Below, piece by piece: positions 45,440 through 57,073 of a DNA stretch of 64,000 nt. Position 1 is the stretch's first letter. Each line of letters opens with the position of its first letter. The position numbers and the translations under genes are program-made. The notes under the pieces were generated by a model, which had not been told where the DNA came from, made no database searches, and was given only the letters and a program-made list of their open reading frames with translations. Source of the stretch: Artocarpus heterophyllus (Eukaryota > Streptophyta > Magnoliopsida > Rosales > Moraceae); the NCBI GenBank assembly GCA_025403435.1, contig CM046354.1, forward strand, positions 24,462,728 through 24,526,727. The letters run 5' to 3'.

Positions 45440-47407
45440 TGTTAAACATGTATGCCCTAGGGAGTAAAAATATAATAAGTTTTTGGAGACATTTTTATCA
45501 ATAAAGAATTTATTTATTGTTTATATACCAAATCTTGTCCTCTTTACGTTAATATTTGTTGAATGTATGTTAAGCAAACAATAGTCTGAGATTGTCGGTC
45601 TAAACTTTAAGAATTGGGTATATGATGGACATATTATGGGGAAGACACGATTCTTAAGGTGATGGTCTAAATCGTAAGATCCGTAATCGAGGAAATAAAG
45701 TTGGGTTCTTTATTTATGTAAAGATTGTTATGTTGTCTATATCCTTATTGGGAGATGGTTTGTCTTGACCATCGAGGTGGACTCTGTAAATAGAAACATT
45801 GGCACATTGTCATAGGTGACGATGTGTTGGATTGGGACATAAAGTCAATTGATTTGGATTAATAATTCTGTCTTGGCAAATCGATTCACTTTAGATAATC
45901 ATTTGTATTGTATCTTAATCTTGAGATGAATAATTGGCCTGTTGTCTTGAATTGTATCTTTTGATATACCAAAGGGTGACACCCACATCTTAATAGTGGT
46001 ATGCCTACCGGTACGTTGGAGGCATGACTCTAGATAGCGTAGACCTATTATTCATAGATGTGGAATCCATAGCTCCTCTTTAGGAGTAGTGATATCCTCT
46101 TATATGCGTTATCCTGTAATAGGAAAACTGGAGCGTTCAACCATTTGGATACATAGGTGTAACCGAATGGTATACTGTCTTTGGATGGTAAGTTTTTTGA
46201 TGGTAAGATAATGAAACGTAAGATAAAAATAATCGAGAGGGTAAGACAGAACTTGTCATTAAGCCGATTATAGATTATGATATGAGGATACGATACACTA
46301 TGATATGTTATGGAGACTTAGCTATACGGGCTTCGTAATTCTATGTAGTTCGAGAGTGCAGCTCCAAGCTTTTAGTGAAGTAGCGTTGGAGTTGATAATT
46401 ATGAAATATATATTTGAGATATTGGGTTTCATAATTATCAGGAGCTTGAACTATATAGGTCCATTTAGTCGACTTTGCTAGCTCACAAAGTCCTATAACG
46501 ATATGACGTGCTTTTTCAATAATTGGTAACTTATGTTAGATTTATTAGATTGGTTGAAATTTGAAAGAACAAAATTAATTCAAGATAAACTTGTTGAATT
46601 ATTGGGATCGAATAATTCTTGTCTGTTTATCGATTGATTTAATTTTTGAATAAATTAGATATAATAAACTTGTAGAATTATTAGGAATTCATTTATTTTC
46701 CTAGAGATTATCTAGATAAAGTTGTTTTAATTAGATAAATTCTCTATTGGGTTATTTGAATTAAAACTGAGACTTTATCCTATAGAATCTCAGGTGGAAA
46801 ATAAAAGATTCGCTGAGATATTAATCGGCAGTTCGGTATGCCGATCCTCAAGTTTGGCCTGCCGATGGGGCTTATTCGGCCTGCCGATGAGCGAAGGATA
46901 AGATCATGCGTTTTCACGCGGATCTTATCAGATATTGATCTAAATTTGATTCTGATTCGAATTTTGAGACCTAATCTAATAAAGACTAACCCTGGACCCA
47001 ACCTTTATAAATAGGGAGTAAGTCACATAAGATATTCAGATCAATTGAAAGATTAAGAGTGATACTCTATAAGTGAGAATCTAGAAACTCGCTGAGAGCT
47101 CTTCTTCACAAATCATGAACACTTGCTTTGGGTTCTCTCAATTGGTTGAAAGGAGAGTCACCTGGTGGAAGAGTTGTACATATGAGCCCACACTCACTCC
47201 GATCGTGGATAGAGAATAGCAAAGTAGAACAGTTGGTTGAGGCTTTTCTGAAACGTTACTTCTCTTTATTGATTGCAGAAGCTTTTTGGCACACAAAGGT
47301 TAGTAAGATCTAGTTAATTTATACATATAGCATGTGAAATTTGTGTTTTAGAAATTACTTTGATATAAAATTTTTAAAAATTTCTGCTGCGTACTATTTT
47401 TCTAACA
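45440..47407 (+). repeat. Copia A 3' LTR
   Basis: It starts TGTTAAACATG and ends TTCTAACA, 1968 bp. It has GC palindromes at 46824-46888, TATA box at 47006-47013, and the conserved short frame from about 47128 on. It differs from the 5' LTR by scattered substitutions and small indels. Confidence 0.92.
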
Positions 47408-48937
47408 AAGGAAAGGAAACAAATGGGATGTTAGAGCTAGAGCTAGATAAGTTCAAACCTCACCTACAACATGAAGTAATTGGTTTTCAAATGCTTATAT
47501 TTATGTCTGCAAATGTGTTTGCAATTGTTATGCAAATTTTTTTTAAAGTATGTTTGTTATGCAAAAGGTTTTAAAGTTTAAATTATGCTTTGCACTATAC
47601 TTGCAACTATTATGTTTAAAGCATGATTGCATTTAATATGCATAAAGTTTAAAATATTAAGTAAAGGTTTGCAATATATTTGCAATAATTATGTTTAAAG
47701 TACATTTGCATTTTTTTAATGCATATTGTTTTATAGTTTAAGTTATAAGTTTTACGCTGAATTTTTTATGCAGTAAGTCTTATAGTACAAGTTATGATTT
47801 GCAAATATGATTATATATGATGTGATAGCATTTGATATGATCACTAAAGTTAAAAGAAGGTAAAATAAAGATAAAAATAAAGTGTCGTACTAGCCTCCCT
47901 ATTATGAGGTACTGAAAGTAAAGTTAAAGTTGTGACGTCCTTGTTGTAAGGTACATAAGTAAAGTTAAAGTTATAACCTGGGTGTTCGATGGTCTCAAGT
48001 CTTCCACAAGGGAAGCATCATGTTTATGATCTCATGATTAATGATATTAGTACGAACACTAAAGATTATATGATAAGGAAAGTTAAGGAGCAAAGATAAA
48101 AAATTAAAGAAATAAATGATCATAAGATGCTCATAACTGAAAGTTCATAATTAAACATAAGTAGAATCATGCATTATGAATTTGCTTGTATTCCTTATTA
48201 TAAAGTATTTATGTTAAATGCTTATTAAAAACATTTTGAGAAATGTTTTATGTTAGATGTTTATGAAAAACATTTTTATGTTTTCAAGAAAAGAGTTACG
48301 AAGGATGTTTTAAGGAAAACGTTTCAAAGATGTTTTATGAAGAACGTTTTTGAAATGTCTAAAACATTTATGAAAAATGTTTTAAGAGAAAGGCTTTTTA
48401 TGAGAAAATTTTTTTTTTAAAGCATGTTAAAATGATTTGTGAGTTTATGTTTGAACTTACTAAGTGTAAGCTCATAAAAGTTCATTCATGCTGTAAGTAG
48501 CCCTAAAGGTGACCAGTTGTATGTGTGTGAAAAGCTCGGTGCTACAGAGGACAGATGCAAAGATTTGGGTTAGGATACTATCACAGTAAGTTTCTGCTAT
48601 GCAAAGAAAATGTTTTCCCACTATTTGATATAGTGTTTTCTAAGTTTTAAGTAAATCAAAGTTTTAAGAAATGTTTTCAAAGTTTTAAGATACATTATAT
48701 GACATGTTTCATATAATTATAAAGTGAAGTTTTAAGTTATGATTCCTCTACTGTTTCTTATTAAGTTTTAAAAAACGATTTGAAATTGTTTTAAAGTCAA
48801 GTATTGAGCAATGGCTCAACCTAAATTGTGATAAAAGTTGCAACAGTTTTTAAGAACGTTTTAAAGGATGTAAAAAAAAAATTATAGTAATTTCTTACTA
48901 AATAAGTAAGATTAATGTTTAAGCAATGATGTTTAAG
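47408..48937 (+). repeat. LARD LTR 3, right part, 3' end deleted
   Basis: The LTR resumes at the second AAGGA copy (47408-47412) and follows LTRs 1 and 2 to GTTTAAG near 48937, then jumps to internal sequence at ATGAGCTCATGACAC. The LTR terminus, primer-binding site and about 320 bp of internal sequence are missing. Confidence 0.8.
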
Positions 48938-49709
48938 ATGAGCTCATGACACGTTATGATGTTCTTACGCCCAACGGTGTTTGTCGTTTGAGCGAATCTC
49001 ACTCTGTTAGAAATCGTTTGGTATTGACTATATGCAAAACAAGGAGAGCAGATCAAGATAACGGAATAATGGAGGTTCGAAAGTTATTTTCGGTGTTCTA
49101 TGGAACAAGAGTGTATGAGAGCAACCAAATGTTAGATGACCAACCATGCAATCTTTTTCGCGTTTAAGCATTCCGTGGCTAAGCTGAGATGCGAATGAAC
49201 TCGTAATTGCCCGAATGGGAATCACAACAAATACAATAATATCAACTCTGTCAGCAAAAACCTCACGGATTGAAGGATGAAAGCTAGAGATTTATACGTT
49301 AAGAGAAAAATTACGAAAAAAATGTAATTTTAGAATGTATATAGGTCTGAAAAATATGGATTTATGGTCGAATAACCCTGATCTTTTGATAGTCATGATG
49401 CAATTGGGGTAAATATAAACCTTATTTTTAAGAATAACATTCATTGATAGAATGCTAAACCTTTAAATGAATGGAAACTCGCTTGAACACTAAAAGATTA
49501 GAGTTGCACAGCAGAAGTGCAGTGTTGCAATTCAAAGAAATATGTCAATGAAATGATGAAAGTTTATAAAGATCCAAGTTGGAGGCTTAGTTTTTATCAA
49601 GAAAGTAATAATGTAAGAAAGAGTGTTAAGAACAAAAATGATTATAAGAAAATGAACTACCCTTGAAGGTTCTAATTTTCGAGGACGAAAATTTTTAAGG
49701 AGGGTAGAT
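48938..49709 (+). other. LARD internal region 3, 5'-deleted
   Basis: This holds the C-terminal part of the conserved short frame (to about 49080), the same downstream non-coding sequence as units 1-2, and the polypurine tract ending at 49709. Confidence 0.8.
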
Positions 49710-50820
49710 TGTGACACCCGAACATTTCTAGTACATTAAAAATGCAATAACTTAAGGATTATTAATTAATCCAATGTTATGAAAAAATTTATAAAAGCAA
49801 AAAAGGAGATTTTTAAGGGTAAAAAGCATGCTATAGTCTTATATGAGAAAGGAAGGATTTGAAAACAAGTTAGAAAGCTTAATTATTGCAAAATGTATTA
49901 TGATAAATATTAAGACAAAAATATAATCTAACAAAAGTAGTGTATGATAATGTGAAAAATTATACAGTATTAGAATAATGCAGTATAAGAAAGTCATTGA
50001 TAAAGTTATGTAGTATGAAAATACACTACAAAAGTAATGCAGCATAGGAATTTAATCATTTTAAGGTTAAGCTATGCAAAAATTAGACTGTTTAAGTTAA
50101 AGCAATATAGGAATAATATTATTTGGAGAATATGGATGAATAAAGAATACTATGACAGTGTAAAGAATATACCGGTAGTATAAGAAAAAGACTCTTAGTA
50201 TAAATTTAGACTATACAAAGTCGGATAATGTTGGAATTACATTATGTGATGGATGAAAATAAGCATGGGAGGTTGTGGGACCTCATGAATTGTATGAAAA
50301 AGAGTACCGATAGTATAAGAAAATACTGTTAGTATAAATTTAGACAGTATAAAAAAGTTTTGTGGGACCCACCAAAAGGACACCTTAAGAGTTTTGATTG
50401 GTCCACCACATTTACTAATGTGGCCAACCATAAAGGCCAACTTATCCTAATTATTATTAGCGAGATGATTCATCTTTTTTATAAAAATCCAAAATGAGAT
50501 AAGCTTTGATAAAAGCTTAAGCAAGCCATTTTTTTCATATCATTTTCCTCCTCCATCTCCCACGGTAGCCAGAGGTGGCTTTCTTCAAAAATTTTCAAAG
50601 CCCAAATCTTTGCAAAATTGCCCCAATTAAGTTTCAAGAGTTGATGTTCAAGAGATTCTATCAATTTTTAAGGTAAAATCCAAACTTTCTCTATGGTAAA
50701 TAAGGGTTTTTGTTCAAGTATTTGATGGAATTTTTATGGTGAGGTATGGGCTTGATGTCAAGAAAATTTGGAAGCTCTCAAGTGCTAGAAAGTGAAGATA
50801 AGCACTTTGCATGGATTAGG
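49710..50820 (+). repeat. LARD LTR 4, 5' part only
   Basis: It starts TGTGACACCCGAAC, includes the TATA box and the AAGCTTTGATAAAAGCTT hairpin at 50501-50518, and stops at ATGGATTAGG where a Copia LTR begins. The rest presumably lies beyond the window. Confidence 0.85.
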
Positions 50821-52931
50821 TGTTAGACATGTATGCCCTAAGGAGTATAAATGTAATACGTTTTTGGAGACATTTTTATCAATAAAAAATTTATTCATTT
50901 ATATATACCAAATCTTGTCCTCTTTACGTTCATATTTGTTGAATGTATGTTAAGCAAACAGTAATCTGAGACTGTCGGTCTAAACCTTAAGAATTGGGCA
51001 TATGATGGGATGATTATGCAGAAGACACGATTCTTAAGGTGACGGTCTAAAACATATGATCCGCAATCGAGGGAATAAAGTTGGGCGCTTTATTCATGTA
51101 AAGATTGTTATGTTGTCTATATCCCTTTTGGGAGATGGTTTGTCTTGGCCATCAAAGTTGGACTCCGTGAATAGAAATATTGGCCCATTGTCATAGATGA
51201 CGTTGTGTTGGATCGGGACATAAAGTGAATTGATTTGGATTAATAATTCTATCTTGGCAAATCGATTCACTTTAGATAGTCATTTGTATTGTATCTTAAT
51301 CCTGAGATGAATAGTGAGCCCGTTGTCTCGACTTGTGTCTTTTGATGTGCCAATGGCTGACTTCCACATCTCAAAGTGGTATGCATGCCGGTATGTTGGA
51401 GACATGACTCTTGATAGCGTAGACTTGTTATTCATAGATATGGAATCCATAGCTCCTCTTTAGGAGTAATGATATCCTCTTATATGCGTTGTCCTCTAAT
51501 TGGAAAACTGGAGCGCTCAACTATTTGGATATATAGGTGTAACCGAATGGTATACTATCTTTGGATGGTAAGTTTTCTAATGGTGAGACAATGGAACGTA
51601 AGATAAAAACAATCGGGAAGGTAAGACAGAACTTGTCCTTCAGCCGATTATGGATGATCATATAGGGATACGATACACTATGATATGTCATGGAGACTTG
51701 GCTACACGAGTTTCGTAATTCTATAAAGTTTGAGAGTGCAGCTCCAAGCTTTTAGTGGAGTAGCGTTGGAGTTGATAATTGTGAAATGTATATCTGGGAT
51801 ATTGGGTTTCATAATTATTATGAGTTTGAACTATATAGGTCCATCTTGGTCCCTTTTGCTAGCTCACAAAGTCCTGTAACGACACGGCGTGCTTTTCCAA
51901 TAATTGGTGACTTATGTCGGATTTATCTGAATGGTTTAAAATTTGGAAGAATTGAATAATTAATGTTTGTTCATCAGTTGAATTAATTTTGTAAGAAATT
52001 AGTTCAAGATAAACTTATTGAATTATTGCGATCAGATAATTATTGTCTGTTTATCGGTTGATTTAATTTTGCAAGAAATTAGTTAAAGATAAACTTATTG
52101 AATTATTGCGATCAGATAATTCTTGTCTGTTTATCAGTTGATTTAATTTTGGATAAATTAGATCAAGAAAAGCTTGCAGAATTATAGTGAATTGATTTAT
52201 TTTCTTAGAGATTATCTTGATAAAGTTTGTTTTGATCAAATAACTTCTCTATTGGGTTATTTGAATCAAAACTGAGACTTTATCCTTTAGAATATCGGGT
52301 GAAAAATGAGAGATTCGCGGACATTTTTCTCGGAAGTTTGGCTTGCCGGATGACATGTTCGGCCTGTCGATGGGGCCTGTTCAGCCTGCCGATCAGGCTG
52401 TTCGGCCTACCGATCAACGAGAGATAAGATTACAAATTTTCACATGGATCTTATCAGATATTGATCCGAACTTGATTCTGTTTCGAGTTTTTGAGACCTA
52501 ATCTGATAAGGACTGACCCCAAGACCAATAGCTATAAAAAGGGAGTGAGTCTTATGATTTACTCAGATCAATTGAGAGATTAAGAGTGATAGTCTTCTAG
52601 TGAGTATCTAAAAACTCCCTGAGAGCTTTTGTTCACAAATCACAAACACTAGCTTTGGGTTCTCTCTATTGGTTGGAAGGAGAGTCACCGGTGGAAGAGC
52701 TGTACGTATGAGCCCACACTCACTCCGGTTGTGGACAGAGAATAGCAAAGAAGACCAGTTTGTTGAGACTCTTCTAGAACGTTACTTCTCTACACAGGTT
52801 GCGGAGGTTCTTCGGTACACAGAGGTTAGTAAGATCTGTCTAATTTATACATATAACATGTCAAACTTGTGTTTTGAAAAATACTCTAATGGAAAATTTT
52901 TAAAATTCCACTGCGTACCGCGTTTCCAACA
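50821..52931 (+). repeat. Copia B 5' LTR
   Basis: It starts TGTTAGACATG and ends TTCCAACA, 2111 bp, longer than the others because of an extra ~80-bp repeat copy near 51950-52140. GC palindromes are at 52330-52416, TATA-like TATAAAAA at 52533-52540, and the short conserved frame from about 52669. Confidence 0.9.
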
Positions 52932-54623
52932 ATTGGTATCAGAGCCATGGTTTTTACATAAATTTACAAGTTTGTGATCATGATATATGCATAAATTTTG
53001 TGATCTTTATCTCTCCTATGCTTGAATTAAATTTTATATAGAGATGGCGCTCTAGGTTTCTCTAAATTATATATGTTGTCATGGATTATATGGTAAATGT
53101 TTATTAATTAATTATGGTTAATTAAATCATTGTTTTAATTATTTATTAATTAATTAATACCGGTTATGGTTCCTTAGAGGTTAGAATGTGTATCTAGGTT
53201 TTTCATGTAATTAGATGGCGGACTATCATCTCCATCTAGGAATTATTATTTATTTTAAATTTGTAAAATTTTGAAATTAAATAATTATTCAGAGAAGACG
53301 GATCTAGAAGAATGATGATGGTGCCCCCAGGTATTTCTTGAGTCTCTAATTTTATGTTTTTGAATTGTTGAGAATAAAATTGATAAATTGCATTAAAGTT
53401 GTATTTTCTGGAATAAGTTTTTTGGCTCGGTCGGCATGCCAGACATCACAGTTTGGCAAGCCAAAGTCACAAATCGGCAGGTCGAAAGTGTGGTTTGGCA
53501 GGCTGACAGTGGGGTAGAAATTAGGGTGCTCTGTCAGTAGGCCGAACTTTCAGTTTGGTAGGCCGAACCTTCATGGATCGGTAGGCCGATGTATTAGATC
53601 GTCAGGCTGATAAAGCATGACCGGCAAGCCGATCACCTAGATCGGCCTACCGATCGAGAGCTGCCAAGTATCCAAAAAAGGTGCAATTTTTTGGTGCAGT
53701 TTTAATTTTATTTTTGGGACGATTTTGAGAAACATTAAATTTGGATATGAACGGAAATATAAAGTATTTGATTCATACCGGTTTGAAGACTTGAAGATGG
53801 GTATTATATGAAGAAGGATACAGCTTGACGATTCAAGGATGAAGAATCGATAAATGTCCCGATTATTCTCTTGTAATCTTGGTTTTTTATTCTCTAGGGT
53901 GGAACCATAATATTATGGTTATTATTATTATTTTGCTTGTAGCTTTGCTTGATTGCTTTGCTTGTCTGTATCATAATATGATTTTCCATGTATATTGATA
54001 ACATGTCATATAAAATAGGCAGTGCCACTCATATTAAACTTGTTCATGCATAATTTTAAAATAAAACCTTGACTTCAAAAGATTGTGTGGGAGAAGGTTT
54101 TCGAAGAGAGGACCTAAGGCCTCTATCGTTGGTCCATAAGAAGAACACGGTGGTTCCGACCCCTAGGAAGGGATTTCTATCATGTACTAGATTGGATCTC
54201 GGAAAGGATAAGGTATTTTAGTATGATTTATGGTTGCACACCCCTCGGTGGTGATTATAAATCATGGATAAAATATTGAAACGGTGGTTATACAATCATG
54301 TTAATTTTATTATTAACCTCCCCTAGGAGCTCTGTTAATAAAATTAATGGCCAAAGAAACAATTATTAGTATATGCTGGATCATACGGGTCCTGGATGAC
54401 ATATATTAATTAGGAGGGGATCCGTGTTCCTAATTGAATTTGGCATGACTCCCTTAGGAGCTTGTTGAATTCTGAGTTGGGAATTATCATTGTAAGGTTG
54501 TGATATTTTCAAGGTTTTGATACATAAACACATTTGCATGATTTTACATGATTGTGTTATCTTACTAAATTATTATTTATGTTTGCTTATATTTGGTATA
54601 TGATTCTTTATTGTAGATTGAAA
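52932..54623 (+). other. Copia B primer-binding site and leader
   Basis: ATTGGTATCAGAGCC opens the leader. The leader holds the largest GC-palindrome cluster (53430-53655) and ends with the TTGTAG acceptor-like site (to 54616) just before the gag ATG. Confidence 0.7.
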
Positions 54624-55072
54624 ATGTCTAAAAACGATTTATATCGATACTTGACAAAAACTAATTAATCGGTGAGAATTATAACGATTGGAAATGGAAC
54701 CTAGACATCGTCCTATCGTTTGAGAAACTGAAATATGTATTGACAACCCCTTGTCCTTCCGAGCCTACGAGAGACTCAAGTAATGAGCAATTCCAAGCGT
54801 ACGATCGCTAGAAAGATGCTAATGATCAGGCCCGCTGCTATGGTATGGCTAGCATGAACAACGTGCTGCAGGCTCAACATCATGATTATGTTGGATAATC
54901 TTGAGGACATGTTTGGAGGCCAGGCCATAACAAAGTGGCAAGGGGCGCTTCGAAAACTCTTAAACTGTAGACAGAGACTAGGGACATCTGTAAAGGAGCT
55001 CATCATGTTGGTCATGGGTTACCTCGCTGAGGCTCAAACCAATGGAGCCAACATCGATGTTGAAACTCAGAT
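54624..55072 (+). pseudogene. Copia B gag remnant joined to LTR
   Basis: Gag starts at ATG 54624, shifts frame within 25 bases through a small deletion, and is further broken by stops. Readable pieces include FEKLKYVLTTPC and LDNLEDMFGGQ. At 55070 the gag sequence (ACTCAG) runs straight into the next LTR; the rest of gag and all of pol are deleted. Confidence 0.8.
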
Positions 55073-57073
55073 TGTTAGACATGCATGCCCTAAGGAGTAA
55101 AAATATAATATGTTTTTGGAGACATTTTTTTAAATATAGAATTTATTCATTTATATATACCAAATCTTGCCCTCTTTACGTTCATATTTATTGAATGTAT
55201 GATAAGCAAACAGTAGTCTGAGACTGTCAGTCTAAACCTTAAAAATTGGGCATATGATGGACTGATTAAGTGGAAGACACGATTTTTAAGGTAATGGTCT
55301 AAAACATATGATCCGCAATCGAGGGAATAAAGTTGGGCGCTTTATTCATGTAAAGAATGTTATGTTGTCTATATCCCTTATGGGAGATGGTTTGTCTTGA
55401 CCATCGGAGTTGGACTACGTGAATAGAAACATTGGCACGTTGTCATAGGTGACGATGTGTTGGATCGGGACATAAAGTGAATTGATTTGGATTAATAATT
55501 CTGTCTCAGCAAATCGATTTACTTTAGACAATCATTTGTATTGTATCTTAATCCTAAGATGAATAGTGGGCTCGTTGTCTCGACTTGTGTCTTTTGATGT
55601 GCCAAAGGGTGACACCCACATCTCAATAGTGGTATGCATGCCGGTACGTTGGAGGCATGACTCTTGATATCGTAGACTTGTTTTTCATAGATATGGAATC
55701 CATAGCTCCTCTTTAGGAGTAATGATATCCTCTTATATGGTTGTCTTGTAATTGGAAAACTGGAGCGCTCAACCATTTGGATACATAGGTGTAACCGAAT
55801 GGTATACTATTTTTGGATGGTAAGTTTTCTAATGGTGAGACAATGGAACGTAAGATAAAAATAATCGAGAAGGTAAGACAGAACTTGTCCTTAAGCCAAT
55901 TATGGATTTTCATTTGGGGATACGATACACTATGATATGTCATGGAGACTTAGCTACACGAGCTTCGTAATTCTATAAAGTTCGAGAGTGCAGCTCCAAG
56001 CTTTTAGTGGAGTAGCGTTGGAGTTGATAATTGTGAATGTATATATGGGATATTGGGTTTCATAATTATCATGTACTTGAACTTTATAGGTCCATTTTGG
56101 TCCCCTTTGCTAGCTCACAAAATCCTGTAACGACACGACGTGCTTTTCCAATAATTGGTGACTTATGTCGAATTTATCAGATTGGTTGAAAATTTGAAAG
56201 AATTAAATAATTCATGTCTGTTTATCGGTTGAATTAATTTTGTAAGAAATTAGTTCAAGATAAACTTGTTGAATTATTGCGATCAGATAATTCTTGTCTG
56301 TTTATCGGTTGTTTTAATTTTGGACAAATTAGATCAAGATAAACTTGTAGAATTATTGTGAATTGATTTATTTTCTTAGATATTATCTTGATAAAGTTTG
56401 TTTTGATCAGATAACTTCTCTATTGGGTTATTTGAATCAAAACTGAGACTTTATCCTTTAGAATCTCGGGTGGAAAATAAAAGATTCGAGGAGATTTTTT
56501 CTCGAGAGTTCGGCTTGCCGATAGGGCCTGTTCGGCCTGCCGATCAGCGAGAGATAAGATTACGCATTTTCACGCGGATCTTATCAGATATTGATCCGAA
56601 CTTGATTTTGTTTCTTGTTTTTGAGACCTAATCTGATAAAGACTGACCCCAGGACTAATAGCTATATAATGGGAGTGAGTCTCATGAGTTACTCAGATCA
56701 ATGGAGATCAATTTGAGAGATTAAGAGTGATACTCTTCTAGTGAGCATCTGAAAACTCCCTGAGAGCTTATGTTCATAAATCACGAACACAAGCTTTGGG
56801 TTCTCTCTATTGGTTGGAAGGAGAGTCACCGGTGGAAGAGCTATATGTGTGAGCCCACACTCACTCCGGTTGTGGATAGAGAATAGCAAAGAAGACCAGT
56901 TGGTTGAGGCTCTTCTGGAGCGTTACTTCTCTACACAGGTTACAGAGGTTCTTCGGCACACAGAGGTTAGTAAGAACTGTCTAATTTATGCATATAACAT
57001 GTCAAACTTGTGTTTTAGAAATTACTCTGATGAAATTTTTTTTAAAATTTCACTGCGCACTTTGTTTCCAACA
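55073..57073 (+). repeat. Copia B/C shared middle LTR
   Basis: It starts TGTTAGACATG and ends TTCCAACA, 2001 bp, then ATTGGTATCAGAGCC. It has GC palindromes near 56510-56545, TATA-like TATATAAT at 56663-56670, and the short conserved frame from about 56810 with hairpin GTGTGAGCCCACAC. Confidence 0.9.

Larger units (their letters stand above)
38352..47407 (+). mobile_element. Copia element A, full length, decayed
   Basis: This 9056-bp element has 1.97-kb LTRs at both ends and perfect AAGGA duplications (38347-38351 and 47408-47412). It has a tRNA-Met primer-binding site at the 5' LTR edge, a 1.6-kb leader, gag, protease, integrase, reverse transcriptase and RNase H in the Copia order, and the purine-rich tract GTGAGAGAT before the 3' LTR. 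Stops and frame changes in gag and integrase, and an RT deletion, make it non-autonomous. The LTRs differ at many positions, so it is not a recent insertion. Confidence 0.93.
25525..50820 (+). mobile_element. Tandem LARD array: LTR-int-LTR-int-LTR-int-LTR
   Basis: A unit of about 5.1-5.2 kb repeats head to tail. TGTGACACCC-type starts lie at 25525, 30637, 35832 and 49710. Each unit has a ~4.1-kb LTR, a primer-binding site, a ~1-kb internal region and a polypurine tract just before the next LTR. The third LTR is split by a 9.06-kb Copia element and lacks its 3' end; the fourth is cut at 50820 by another Copia LTR. No gag or pol is present, so the unit fits a large retrotransposon derivative (LARD) needing enzymes from another element. 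Confidence 0.85.
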
